Assembly: GCF_963675635.1 (NCBI RefSeq)
Contig: NZ_OY776488.1
Coordinates: 3,058,001 to 3,122,000 of the forward strand
Length of the DNA: 64,000 nt
Direction: 5' to 3'
Source of the DNA: an uncultured Pseudodesulfovibrio sp.
Lineage (GTDB): Bacteria; Desulfobacterota; Desulfovibrionia; Desulfovibrionales; Desulfovibrionaceae
The notes under the pieces were generated by a model. The model was not told the DNA's origin, did not search any database, and was given only the letters and a program-made list of their open reading frames with translations. Positions within the stretch are counted from its first letter, which is position 1; the number at the start of each line of letters is the position of its first letter. Shown here piece after piece: positions 54,469 to 63,699 of this stretch. A program made the position numbers and the translations under genes.

Positions 54469-54592
54469 ATCTCATGGGCAGGAGCCGTCTGTGCAACAGG
54501 CCGGTTGTTTGGGGTGATTTTTCGGGCAGGCTTGGCAAGACATCTTCAAATCGCTAGTGTGATTCAAGCAAAAAGCAATTCTGGAGGCTTTC

Positions 54593-55570
54593 ATGAAATT
54601 CCGCCTTATTTCCGTATTGATGATGATTCTGATGACTCTTCCGGCGTGTGCGCCAAAAATAAAGATATTCGCTTCTCCGGCCACGGACCCGCTCAAGGAA
54701 TTCGTGGTTGAAGGTGAAGGTGCCGGTAAAATCGCCCTGATCCATTTGCGGGGATTCCTGTCCTCGCAGCCGAAGCAGGGGATGCTGGCAGCCAAACCGA
54801 GTCAGGTGCAGGAACTGGTCAGCGCCCTGAAACTGGCTGAGATGGACGATGAAGTGAAGGGCGTGGTTCTGGCAATCGACTCTCCCGGTGGAACTACTAC
54901 CGGATCGGACGTGCTGTATCATGAAATCATGGGCTTCAAGACCCGCACCGGCAAGAAAGTCGTAGTCGCCATGTTCGACGTGGCTGCTTCTGGCGGCTAT
55001 TACGCGGCTCTGCCTGCGGATTGGATCATGGCCCACCCGACTACGATTACAGGTTCTGTCGGTGTCGTATTCATGCGGCCCAAGTTGGTCGACCTCATGG
55101 ATAAGGTCGGCGTGGACGTGGAAATATCCAAGTCAGGCAGGGACAAGGACATGGGATCGCCTTTCCGACCGACCACACAGGAGGAGGCAGCGCTGTTCCA
55201 GGCCATTATTGATGACTTTGCTGCACGATTCCATATGCTGGTCGCCAAACACCGCAAGCTTTCTGACGCGGACATGAAGACCGTGAAGACCGCTCGTGTA
55301 TTCACGGCCAATCAGGCGAAGAAAATCGGCCTCATTGATGAGGTTGGATATATTCAGGATGCCTTTGCCAAGGCCCGGAGCCTGTCCGGGCTGCCGACTG
55401 ACTGCCAGGTCGTCAGCTACCGGCGCGACACGTACCCCAATGACAACCCGTATAATACGCTGGATTCGGTTGACCCTGCACGTATGAACCTGCTCGGTGT
55501 GGATGCGAGCTTCATCATGCCGCCTAAGGCGGGGTTCTATTATGTCTGGCCTCAGGGGCTGACGCAGTAA
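54593..55570 (+). CDS. sppA: Signal peptide peptidase SppA-type protease, lipoprotein
   Basis: 325 residues. The start has a signal with a lipobox (MMILMTLPAC), so Cys19 would be lipidated. The S49 domain has IDSPGGTTTGSDVLYHEI, the nucleophile Ser (AASGGYYAALPAD) and the base Lys (ISKSGRDKDMGSPFR). SppA clears signal-peptide remnants, usually as a transmembrane protein; a lipid anchor is less common. GGAGG lies near the ATG. Monocistronic. Confidence 0.88.
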   Translation: MKFRLISVLMMILMTLPACAPKIKIFASPATDPLKEFVVEGEGAGKIALIHLRGFLSSQPKQGMLAAKPSQVQELVSALKLAEMDDEVKGVVLAIDSPGGTTTGSDVLYHEIMGFKTRTGKKVVVAMFDVAASGGYYAALPADWIMAHPTTITGSVGVVFMRPKLVDLMDKVGVDVEISKSGRDKDMGSPFRPTTQEEAALFQAIIDDFAARFHMLVAKHRKLSDADMKTVKTARVFTANQAKKIGLIDEVGYIQDAFAKARSLSGLPTDCQVVSYRRDTYPNDNPYNTLDSVDPARMNLLGVDASFIMPPKAGFYYVWPQGLTQ

Positions 55571-55596
55571 CTTTCGTCAACAAAGAGATGCATAGC

Positions 55597-55632
55597 GAAA
55601 GGGGCGAACCGGATGGTTCGCCCCTTTCTTTA
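55597..55632. terminator. Terminator, convergent
   Basis: Perfect 14-bp stem GAAAGGGGCGAACC/GGTTCGCCCCTTTC with a GGAT loop, between sppA and the AOR gene. T-rich flanks suit mainly the plus strand. Confidence 0.8.
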
Positions 55633-55643
55633 CGGTTGGTTCA

Positions 55644-57614
55644 CTATGCGGAGAGTGCTTTCTTCATTTTCTTGGCCACGAAATCGAGGCCGAGTTTCTT
55701 CAGATGGTCTGTCTCGGGAATGCCGTCCATGTCCCAGCCGCGCTGTTTGTAGTACGCGTCCAGAATCTTGTTGTATTTTACGCCGTCGATGGGAGGCAGC
55801 GGAATCGGACCGACCGGATGTTCACCCGGACATTCCTTGTTCAGACATTTCCAGTTGGGCTGGTCATCCTCGCGACGGATGCCGCGCATGACGATGGTGG
55901 CGCGTTCGATCTGATTGGACCGCTCGAAGATCTCGAACAGTTCCTCGGTCGTGTATTTGATGCCCGAGGCATAGTAGATGGACTGGCAGATCAGGTCGTA
56001 CATGTGTTCCAGATCTTCGACCTTGTCATGCCAGTAGCCGAGATGGCCGAAGTTGAACTTGCAGATTCCAAGACTGTCGGACAGGAAGAACATGTTTTCG
56101 TAGTATTGTACCAGACGGGCCTTGGCCTCGGGGTGGTATGAGCGGACGTCGCCTGCTTCCTTGAATCCGGCGACCTTTACGGCCACGGGCGGGATGTTGA
56201 CCCATTCTGCCGTGGGCAGGCCGTTCAGGTGGTGCGAGCCACGCGGGGACACCGCGAACTGCAACATGGAACCGATGGTGGAACGGGTTTCAACACCCGT
56301 GGCACACATGCCTTTCTGGTGATAAACGGACTGCAGTGCGTCTTCGCCCAAAGCCTTGGCGACACGATATGGCCCATCAGCCAATTTGTCGCCGCATCCC
56401 TGGCGGAAGACGATCTTGGGCATCATGGCGACACAGGCGTCACCGTTTCCGAACTGCATGTCGATATCATCCAGAAATGATTTGTCGATAAGTTCGCGTT
56501 CCATGAGTTCCATCAGGGTCGAAAACATCGCGCCGGTTTCGACGGTGTCCAGGCCATAATCGTTGCACATGGTATTGAGTTTGAGCACGGCCTTGTCGTC
56601 AGTGATGTCGCACTTGTGACCGAGTGCCGTGGTGGTTTCGTACTCAGGTCCGCCGCCGCGTGTCGGGTACTTGCCGTCCTTGACCGCGTAGGCTGCGTGA
56701 CAATGCACAGGGCAGGTGAAACAGGCTTCGCGGCGGGTGCCGTGATCCTTGTTCCATGAGCGAACCAGACGGTCGAATTTCGGATCTATGCCGCACCGCT
56801 GCCAGTTGCGAATGGGCACCATGCCTGTGGTGCCGATCAGATTGGTGATGCCCGGAGTTCCCCATTTGGACATGAGTTCATACGTCAGGCTATGCACCTT
56901 GCCGAATTTGGGGTCCATCAGCTCATCGCGAAGCTGCTTGGTGACCTTGTAGAATTCCTTGGGCTTGAACAGTTTGACCGGCTTGGAGCCTTTGGCAACC
57001 ACTGCCTTGAGATTCTTGGAGCCAAAGACCGCGCCCATGCCGCAACGGCCCATGGAGTTGGTGGTCTCGGTGCGGACATTGGCGTAGCGAACGAGGTTCT
57101 CGCCAGCCTGACCGATACAGAGCAGCTTTGTGGGTTCGCCGTGTTTCTCGATCAGCTCGGCCTGGGTGTCGATGGTGCCCTTGCCCCAGATGTCGGCGGC
57201 GGATTCAAGGCGGATTTCGTCATCTTCAATATACAGATACACCGGCGTCTTGGCTTTGCCGCTGATGACCAGCATGTCATAGCCGCACCGCTTCAGAGCC
57301 GGACCGAAGTGACCGCCGCAGTTGGAGTCGCCCCAGCCGGAGTAATTCATGGGAGAGAGGTAGGTGGCGTGCGTACGGCCTGAACTGGGAAAGGTCGTCG
57401 CACCCAGGGTTCCGGTGCCGATGTAAACCTTGTTGTCCGGAGACAGCGGTTCGGTCTTTGCCACATCCACTTCATTGAACAGCAGGTAATGTGCCAGACA
57501 GCGTCCGCCCAGCCATTTTTCATTATACTTGGAGGCATCCTCTCGCGTGATTGATCCTGTGGTCAGGTCCACGCGCAGGATTATCCCCATGTTTCCGTAA
57601 ACTTCTTTTGTCAT
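55644..57614 (-). CDS. Aldehyde:ferredoxin oxidoreductase (AOR family)
   Basis: 656 residues without a signal peptide. The N-terminal AOR domain has GATTFPSSGRTHATYLSPMN and SGWGDSNCGGHFGPALKRCG, and GRCGMGAVFGSKNLKAV near the pterin site. The [4Fe-4S] Cys are in CFTCPVHCHA, with a distal Cys in DSLGICKFN. These enzymes hold tungsten or molybdenum bis-pterin and interconvert aldehydes and acids using ferredoxin. An extra Cys-containing segment near the end (NWKCLNKECPGEHP) is unusual. It is 21 bases after the Tat ferredoxin gene, so they are one operon. Confidence 0.94.
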   Translation of the reverse strand: MTKEVYGNMGIILRVDLTTGSITREDASKYNEKWLGGRCLAHYLLFNEVDVAKTEPLSPDNKVYIGTGTLGATTFPSSGRTHATYLSPMNYSGWGDSNCGGHFGPALKRCGYDMLVISGKAKTPVYLYIEDDEIRLESAADIWGKGTIDTQAELIEKHGEPTKLLCIGQAGENLVRYANVRTETTNSMGRCGMGAVFGSKNLKAVVAKGSKPVKLFKPKEFYKVTKQLRDELMDPKFGKVHSLTYELMSKWGTPGITNLIGTTGMVPIRNWQRCGIDPKFDRLVRSWNKDHGTRREACFTCPVHCHAAYAVKDGKYPTRGGGPEYETTTALGHKCDITDDKAVLKLNTMCNDYGLDTVETGAMFSTLMELMERELIDKSFLDDIDMQFGNGDACVAMMPKIVFRQGCGDKLADGPYRVAKALGEDALQSVYHQKGMCATGVETRSTIGSMLQFAVSPRGSHHLNGLPTAEWVNIPPVAVKVAGFKEAGDVRSYHPEAKARLVQYYENMFFLSDSLGICKFNFGHLGYWHDKVEDLEHMYDLICQSIYYASGIKYTTEELFEIFERSNQIERATIVMRGIRREDDQPNWKCLNKECPGEHPVGPIPLPPIDGVKYNKILDAYYKQRGWDMDGIPETDHLKKLGLDFVAKKMKKALSA

Positions 57615-57635
57615 GTCAGATACTCCTGGGGAAGA

Positions 57636-58292
57636 TTAAATCTTGTGGAAAGTGATAGCCTGCGTGGGACACCATGCGACACACTGTGGGTCGCCGCCGC
57701 ACAGGTCACACTTGGTGGCTTTTTCCGTATGGGGATTGACCTTGATCATATTGAACTGACAGGCTTCCTCACAGTCTCCACACCCCACACACAATTCTTC
57801 CTTGACCACTCGGGCGCCGGTCTTTGGGTCCACGTAAATGGCGTTCTCGGGACAGGCGTCCATACACTCGGGAGACGCGCACTGCTGACAGAGTTCGTTT
57901 TCGGAAAATTCGGCAAATGTGGCGCGAGCCAAACCCTGAGGCCAGCCCGGAGCATTGGCGGACAATGCACTTACGCCGATGAAGTCGAGGACCGGCTTGA
58001 GGGTAAAGGTGTTGCGGCTTGCCAAAGGATCAGCGTCACCGGCATGGAATTGGGCACAGGCGACTTCGCAATACGCGCAACCGGCACAGATGTCGGCATT
58101 GAATCGCAATTCATAACGGGCCGGAGGCACGGTGCACCCATCGGGTCGGGCGGCAAAGGCCAACGTGCCGGTTTCCTTGAGACAGAAAATTCCCGCAGCC
58201 AGGCCACCGGCAGCCTTGCCCGCAGTTTTCAGAAAGCCGCGACGCGAAAAGCCTTTGCTTTCCACTGTGGCTGTTTCCTTGGTTTTACTCAT
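57636..58292 (-). CDS. Tat-signal multi-cluster ferredoxin-like protein
   Basis: 218 residues. A twin-arginine signal (FSRRGFLKTAGKAAGGLAAG) starts the protein. Four cysteine clusters follow, suited to [4Fe-4S] centres: CAGCAYCEVAC, CQQCASPECMDACP, CVGCGDCEEAC and CDLCGGDPQCVAWCP. It is like the electron-transfer subunits of periplasmic molybdo-enzymes. It lies just before the AOR gene, which lacks a signal. E. coli ydhY/ydhV-type operons pair similar proteins. Export of AOR by hitchhiking, or retention of the ferredoxin at the membrane, are both possible. Confidence 0.9.
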   Translation of the reverse strand: MSKTKETATVESKGFSRRGFLKTAGKAAGGLAAGIFCLKETGTLAFAARPDGCTVPPARYELRFNADICAGCAYCEVACAQFHAGDADPLASRNTFTLKPVLDFIGVSALSANAPGWPQGLARATFAEFSENELCQQCASPECMDACPENAIYVDPKTGARVVKEELCVGCGDCEEACQFNMIKVNPHTEKATKCDLCGGDPQCVAWCPTQAITFHKI

Positions 58293-58352
58293 CTGTTCCT
58301 CCTTCTGGGAGTTGTCGTATGTGGAGTGAGTCCATTATTCACAGCGCATATA

Positions 58353-58367
58353 GGAAGAACCATGCCA
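58353..58367 (-). promoter_or_regulatory. Candidate sigma-54 promoter for ferredoxin-AOR
   Basis: Minus strand TGGCATGGTTCTTCC: a good -24 (TGGCAT) with correct spacing to TTCC, but the -12 has CC in place of GC. It lies about 60 bases before the ferredoxin ATG. The neighbouring regulator is a sigma-54 activator, which makes it plausible. Confidence 0.35.
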
Positions 58368-58424
58368 GAATCGAGTGATTGCCTAACTAGCTTAAATACA
58401 ACGATTAAAATAAATCACATACGA

Positions 58425-58478
58425 AGAGACAACGCCCCTGAGTTATTCCGATCGGAATAACTCAGGGGCGTTGTCTCT
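58425..58478. repeat. 54-bp perfect palindrome
   Basis: Two 27-base arms without a spacer, centred at 58451/58452 on CCGATCGG; the left arm starts AGAGACAACGCCCCTGAG. It lies between the regulator stop (58562) and the ferredoxin start (58292), about 85 bases upstream of the candidate promoter. It could be a terminator of the regulator gene, although no T run follows, or the activator's enhancer. Confidence 0.85.
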
Positions 58479-58561
58479 CTATCTGTATAAAATTAAAGGA
58501 GGAATTTTATAGTATAATAAAAGTCATCATATTCTTCTGGTTATAATCTACTCGAAATAGA

Positions 58562-59959
58562 TCAAATATCTTCGGCAGCCATCTTCTTCAACCGCTTGGA
58601 CAAAGCGGGCTGGGATATGCCGAGCATACGTGCTGCGGCGGTTTGTTTGCCGCCGGACCGACGCATGGCTTCCTCCACCAGTTGATCTGATGCCTGAGCC
58701 AGTGTGGGCAAAGAGTCCGGGAACGTGACCATGTCGGCTGGCCCCGTCTCAATCCGCTGCACCCCGGCATCGTTTGCCAATCGTTCCCGAAAGGCTGCCA
58801 CTGGCAGTGTGTCTCCGGTGCAGTTGCTGACAGCGTCAAAGATCATGGACTCCAGTTCGCGCACATTGCCAGGGAACGCGTAGGCAGTCAGTCGTGCGAT
58901 CAACCTGTCAGGGACGTGCGGCGGTTTTCGGTCCAATTGGGCAGCGGCCTTATGCACGAAATGCTCGACCAGCAGCGGGATGTCGTCGGAACGTTCCCGC
59001 AGGGGTGGTATATGGACATGGTGGATGCACAGTCGATAATACAGGTCAGTCCGAAAACGGTTGTCATCACGGGCCGCCTCAAGGTCGCAATGGGTGGCGG
59101 CAACGACACGAGCTTCAGCGGATTTCGGCAGGTCGGCACCAAGGGGGAAGTATTCCCGTTCCTGAATGAGTCGCAGAAGTTTGACCTGCGAGGCGGCTGA
59201 AAGATCGCCGATCTCGTCCAGGAACAGACAGCCGCCAGAAGCCTGTTCCACCAGCCCGGCCCGTGCATTTTGTGCTCCGGTATACGCGCCTTTGAGGTGG
59301 CCGAACAACGTGTCGCTGAAGACAGTGTCATCCACTCCGGCCACATTAACCGGAACAAACGGCTTGCCCTCGGCGGTCAGGGTGTGCAGGGCGCGCGCCA
59401 GCAGCTCCTTACCAGTGCCGGACTCGCCTGTAATGAGCACAGGCTGGCCGGAACCGGCCACGGCTTCGACATATTTGAACATCCTGAGCATGCGGGCATC
59501 CCGGGCCACCATGTGGGCAAAGGCCTCGGGGCGGTCCGGCTCGTCGGAAAGGAACCCACTGCGCAGACTGGAGTTCTCCCGCTTGAGCCGGTGCATTTCC
59601 AGGGCACGGGTCACGGTGGACATGAGCCGGGTTTCATCCACTGGCTTGACCAGATAATCGAACGCGCCCAGCCGCATGCAGTTCACGGCGGAATCCACGG
59701 TGTCGATGCCGGTGATGATGACCACTTCGACGTTCGGATGCGCGTCCTTGATCTGTTCGAGCAGTTCCTCGCCGGTGATATGGGGCATGACCAGATCGAG
59801 CAACATCAGGTCCACTGACCGTTCAGCCAGCATGTCCATGACGCGACGGCTGTCGTCACAACGCATGATGTCGGTCACGCCCCCGGCCATGAGGATCAGC
59901 TCAAAGCTGTCGATGGATGCGGGTTCGTCGTCCACAATGAGTATGTGCGGTGTATACAT
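58562..59959 (-). CDS. NtrC-type sigma-54-dependent response regulator
   Basis: 465 residues. REC domain (about 1-120) with VDDEP, phospho-Asp in LLLDLVMP and KPVD. AAA+ domain (about 145-375) with Walker A GESGTGKE, the sigma-54 contact loop GAYTGA (Tyr for the usual Phe), Walker B GGCLFLDEIGDL, and FPGNVRELE. A Fis-type helix-turn-helix (AARMLGISQPALSKRLKK) closes it. It starts 9 bases after the kinase gene, forming a two-component pair. The likely target is the ferredoxin-AOR operon next to it. Confidence 0.95.
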   Translation of the reverse strand: MYTPHILIVDDEPASIDSFELILMAGGVTDIMRCDDSRRVMDMLAERSVDLMLLDLVMPHITGEELLEQIKDAHPNVEVVIITGIDTVDSAVNCMRLGAFDYLVKPVDETRLMSTVTRALEMHRLKRENSSLRSGFLSDEPDRPEAFAHMVARDARMLRMFKYVEAVAGSGQPVLITGESGTGKELLARALHTLTAEGKPFVPVNVAGVDDTVFSDTLFGHLKGAYTGAQNARAGLVEQASGGCLFLDEIGDLSAASQVKLLRLIQEREYFPLGADLPKSAEARVVAATHCDLEAARDDNRFRTDLYYRLCIHHVHIPPLRERSDDIPLLVEHFVHKAAAQLDRKPPHVPDRLIARLTAYAFPGNVRELESMIFDAVSNCTGDTLPVAAFRERLANDAGVQRIETGPADMVTFPDSLPTLAQASDQLVEEAMRRSGGKQTAAARMLGISQPALSKRLKKMAAEDI

Positions 59960-59968
59960 GGTATCGCC

Positions 59969-62065
59969 TTAACTTGAATGAGGTTCGACAGGCAGGGTGA
60001 GTACGGCTCGGGTTCCTCTGTCTGTTCGGGGGAAGAACTCCAGGGTGCCGTTGTGCTCGCTCACGATTTTGTGGGAGACGGACAATCCAAGGCCGGTGCC
60101 GCCGATATCCCGTTTGGTCGTGAAAAAGGGGTCGGTCACATGTGGGAGATCGTTTTTCGAGATGCCGGTTCCTTCGTCCACGACTTCGACCACGGCACTG
60201 CCGCTGTCTGTGTCCAGACGGGTAGTCACGGTGATGGCGCAACTTTTTTCGGGCAGGGCTTCACAGGAATTCTGAATCAGATTGATGATGACCTGTTCGA
60301 TCTTCTGATAATTGCCGCGCACCATGGGGCGACCATGGTCGTATTGCACCTCAAAGTTGAAGGTGGCCTGCTTGATCTGGTTCGCTAGAAGATTCAACGA
60401 ATGTTTGAGTACGGAATTGAGATACACGGCCTGATCCACTTTCGTGGAGTCATGGCGGGCATAATCTTTGAGATCCTTGACGATTCGTTTGATCCGTTCG
60501 GACCCCTCCAGTACGCTGTCAAATAGGCGCGGCACCCGGTCTCGGGCCTGACTGTATTTCAGGCCGCCGAGGGTGAAATCTCCGTTGTCGTCGTAATATC
60601 GGTCCAGAGCCGGAGTGGCCCCGGCCCACATGCGTGAGAGCAGTTGGGAGTTGAGCATGATATAGTTGTTGGGATTATTCACCTCGTGAGCCACGCCCGA
60701 CACCAGAATTCCGAGGCTGACCATCTTGCCTGCCTGAACCAGTTGTTCCTGTTTGAGCGTGGCCTCCTGTTCGGCCTTTCGCTTTTCCGTGATGTCGCGA
60801 CAGGTAATCAGTGTGGTTCCGTTCTGAATGGAGACTTTTTTTACGTTGACTATCAACTCATGCTGACGCCCCAGCTTGTCGCAGACGGACAGCTCGATGT
60901 TGCGAATTTCGCCGAATGCGGCCAGTCGGGTTCGATCATAGAAATCCTCACCCAGCAGGGCTGATATTTCGTCAAACCAGCGCACCTCATGTTCGGTATA
61001 GCCGAACACGGTTTTCACACTGGGGCTGATGTAGATAAAATGGCCTTCGTCATCGGTGATGAACACGGCATCCGAAATACTGGCGAGGGTAATGCGGTGC
61101 AGTGCCTCGGAGTGTTGCAGCGCTTCGACCCACTGACGATAGTCGGTAATGTTGCGGTAACTCACCACCATGCCGATGGGGATGCCGTCAGAATCCTTGA
61201 GTTTGGTTGCTGTCAGCGAGCAGGGAATGGGCTTGCCCGAGGCGTCGTGGCAGTCTGTTTCATAATCTGCCCGGTCTCGTCCCATCAACCTAGCCGAAGC
61301 CACGCAGTGGACCCCGTCACAGCCATGACAGGGAAAAACTTCAAAGCATTTCTTGCTCTGGATGTCATCGTGTCCGAATCCGGACAGTTCGGAAAACGCC
61401 CGGTTGATCTTGAGGATGTTTTTCTTGTTGTCCGTGACGATCAATCCGTCCATGGAAGTCTCGAACACCTGGTTCAATTCCATGTCGGCCCGTTCCAGAT
61501 CATCTTCCACGCGTGCCCGGTATGACCGTTCATCCTCGAGGGCGTCATGCGAAGACCGCAATTCTTCAGTGCGTTTCTCGATGATGCCTTCCATGCGGTC
61601 AAACAGGGTGGCCCGCTTCCGTTCCCGGCGAAGATCTTCCGTGATGTCGCGGATGGTGGCGACCACGTATTGCTCGCCGTTGATGGTCACGGCCTTGAGG
61701 GACACTTCGGTGTCTATGAGTGAGCCGTCCCCACGCTTGTCTTTCCAGAAAAAACGCTGAGGGGTGCCTTCAGCGGCGGCCTTGATCTTTTCCCGGGCCA
61801 TGACTTGCGAGTCCCGGCCATTAGGTTGTCTTTTCGGGGCGAACTCTGCAGGAGAACGTCCAAGGATCTGGCCTTTGTCCGCCTTCCAGATACGGCATGC
61901 ACTCTTGTTGCAGTCAAAAAACGTGTCCTGCAGGATGAGGATGCCGTCGGACATGGCGTCGAGCACGCCCTGATACTTGCCGAGTTCTGATTCAAGCTCT
62001 GCTATGCGTGTCCGCTGCGCCTCGATGATCGCCTCTGACTGTAGCGTGTCGGCTGTTGTCTCCAT
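59969..62065 (-). CDS. Soluble PAS histidine kinase
   Basis: 698 residues without membrane helices. Three PAS domains (about 30-145, 190-315, 325-440) precede HisKA (SGVAHEVNNPNNYIML) and HATPase (NLIQNSCEALPE, DEGTGISKNDLP, GGTGLGLSVSHKIV). The second PAS has a Cys cluster (Cys240, 246, 249, 254; CFEVFPCHGCDGVHC) suited to a metal or redox sensor. Paired with the NtrC-type regulator. An N-terminal coiled coil (about 12-32) may mediate dimerisation. Confidence 0.94.
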   Translation of the reverse strand: METTADTLQSEAIIEAQRTRIAELESELGKYQGVLDAMSDGILILQDTFFDCNKSACRIWKADKGQILGRSPAEFAPKRQPNGRDSQVMAREKIKAAAEGTPQRFFWKDKRGDGSLIDTEVSLKAVTINGEQYVVATIRDITEDLRRERKRATLFDRMEGIIEKRTEELRSSHDALEDERSYRARVEDDLERADMELNQVFETSMDGLIVTDNKKNILKINRAFSELSGFGHDDIQSKKCFEVFPCHGCDGVHCVASARLMGRDRADYETDCHDASGKPIPCSLTATKLKDSDGIPIGMVVSYRNITDYRQWVEALQHSEALHRITLASISDAVFITDDEGHFIYISPSVKTVFGYTEHEVRWFDEISALLGEDFYDRTRLAAFGEIRNIELSVCDKLGRQHELIVNVKKVSIQNGTTLITCRDITEKRKAEQEATLKQEQLVQAGKMVSLGILVSGVAHEVNNPNNYIMLNSQLLSRMWAGATPALDRYYDDNGDFTLGGLKYSQARDRVPRLFDSVLEGSERIKRIVKDLKDYARHDSTKVDQAVYLNSVLKHSLNLLANQIKQATFNFEVQYDHGRPMVRGNYQKIEQVIINLIQNSCEALPEKSCAITVTTRLDTDSGSAVVEVVDEGTGISKNDLPHVTDPFFTTKRDIGGTGLGLSVSHKIVSEHNGTLEFFPRTDRGTRAVLTLPVEPHSS

Positions 62066-62263
62066 GCGTCCCTCACTGGTGGGTTCGACTCTTTTGTTCC
62101 CCCTTAGCCCTGATTCAAAATCGGCGCAAGACGGTTATCGGAATGGCAACACAGCGAAATATCATGGGGAAAAACAGACTTGGCCTGATCACTGTCTCAT
62201 TGTCTTGCGAGTGGTACTTCTTTCCCTTACAGTGACGTTTCACTCGATCAAAAGGAGACACAA

Positions 62264-63454
62264 ATGCAACTGATCTCACCCCAAATATCCGGCTACATGA
62301 AACGGTCCTCCTGGATTCGTAAAATGTTTGAGGAAGGAATTGCCCTGAAGAAACAGTTCGGTGAAGACGCTGTCTGCGACTTCAGTCTGGGCAACCCGGA
62401 TCTGCCTCCGCCAGCCGCCATCAAGGACGCTCTGGCTGAATTGGCGGAGCAGGCGGATAAACCGTTTTTCATGGGGTATATGCCCAATTACGGCTACCCG
62501 GATGTGCGTCAGCGGCTGGCTGAGGAAGTGAGCAGGGAGCAGGGCGTGGATGTCCCTGCCGACAGCCTGGTTATCACCTGCGGTGCGGCCGGTGCGCTCA
62601 ATTCTTTTTTCCGTGCAGTGCTCGGCCCGGGCGATGAAGTGCTGGTTCCGGCTCCGTTTTTTGTGGAGTACGGTTTCTATTGCGAAAACCACGGCGCATC
62701 ACTGGTCTCGGTCCCGTCCAAGCCCCTGACCTTTGAACTGGATATTGAAGCCATGGACGCGGCCATTACGGACAAGACCCGTGTGGTGCTCATCAACTCG
62801 CCTAACAACCCTACGGGTGCAGTCTACTCCCGTGCGGAGCTGGATGCCTTGGCGGCCATGCTGCACAAGCATAATGAAGGCCGCGAGAGACCTATTTTCA
62901 TTCTGTCGGACGAACCGTATCGTTTCCTTGCCTTCGACGGGGTGGACGTTCCGAGCGTGCTTGATGTCTACCCCTACTCGGTGGTCTGTTCTTCCTTTTC
63001 CAAAAACCTATCCATGGCAGGTGAGCGCATCGGGTACGCACTGGTCAATCCGGCCATGGAGGACAAGGATATTCTTGTCGGCGGCATTGTCCTGGCAAAT
63101 CGCATCCTCGGTTTCGTCAACGCTCCGGCCCTGGCGCAGAAAATCCTCGGCAAAGTGCTGGGCAGCTCCGTGGATATCTCGATTTACGACAAACGTCGCA
63201 AGGCCATGGCTTCGATTCTGGACAACGCCGGCTGTGAATACACCATGCCCAAGGGTGCTTTCTACTTCTTCCCCAAGGCTCCGGGTGGTGACGACATCGC
63301 CTTCTGTGCCGCTTTGCAGGAAGAGAAGATCCTGGCCGTCCCCGGCACCGGCTTTGGCTGTCCCGGTTATTTCAGGCTGGCATTCTGTGTTGGCGAAAAC
63401 GTGATTCTGCGCGCCAAAGACGGTTTTGCCAGAGCCATGGAAGAGTATAGGTAA
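62264..63454 (+). CDS. PLP-dependent aminotransferase, AspC-like class I
   Basis: 396 residues. Fold type I motifs are FSLGNPDLPPP, INSPNNPTGAVY, ILSDEPYRFLAF and the PLP Lys in CSSFSKNLSMAGERIGY. AAAGGAG precedes the ATG. The substrate pair is not clear; similar enzymes act on aspartate, alanine or aromatic amino acids. It is divergent from the kinase at 62065. The 62066-62263 gap holds no other feature I can support. Confidence 0.92.
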   Translation: MQLISPQISGYMKRSSWIRKMFEEGIALKKQFGEDAVCDFSLGNPDLPPPAAIKDALAELAEQADKPFFMGYMPNYGYPDVRQRLAEEVSREQGVDVPADSLVITCGAAGALNSFFRAVLGPGDEVLVPAPFFVEYGFYCENHGASLVSVPSKPLTFELDIEAMDAAITDKTRVVLINSPNNPTGAVYSRAELDALAAMLHKHNEGRERPIFILSDEPYRFLAFDGVDVPSVLDVYPYSVVCSSFSKNLSMAGERIGYALVNPAMEDKDILVGGIVLANRILGFVNAPALAQKILGKVLGSSVDISIYDKRRKAMASILDNAGCEYTMPKGAFYFFPKAPGGDDIAFCAALQEEKILAVPGTGFGCPGYFRLAFCVGENVILRAKDGFARAMEEYR

Positions 63455-63475
63455 CCTGTCGACCATATTGATAAG

Positions 63476-63512
63476 AAAAGGGCTGCCCATGGGCAGCCCT
63501 TTTCTGCTTTTT
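63476..63512 (+). terminator. Terminator after the aminotransferase
   Basis: 28-bp perfect palindrome with arms AAAAGGGCTGCCCA, followed by CTGCTTTTT. Confidence 0.9.
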
Positions 63513-63673
63513 AGCGAGTGTAAAAATTTGGTCCCTAACAAAGGTGTTTCTGGAAAAGTTAAAATTCTTGTACCTGGCGGGGTCGCGAACTTGATTTTGA
63601 TGGGATGATCGTTTGTTGTCTAACTCGCTGATATAAAGGTATATAAAAATAATTTTTGCGAGTTTAAAAAGTT

Positions 63674-63689
63674 TGGCACGACAAGTGCT
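63674..63689 (+). promoter_or_regulatory. Sigma-54-like -24/-12 promoter without an ORF
   Basis: TGGCACGACAAGTGCT: full TGGCACG and GC 10 bases after GG, with GTGC for TTGC. It is 22 of 24 identical, with flanks, to the minus-strand element at 2275-2298. No start codon follows before the terminator at 63731. Confidence 0.65.
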
Positions 63690-63699
63690 TTAAAGAAAG

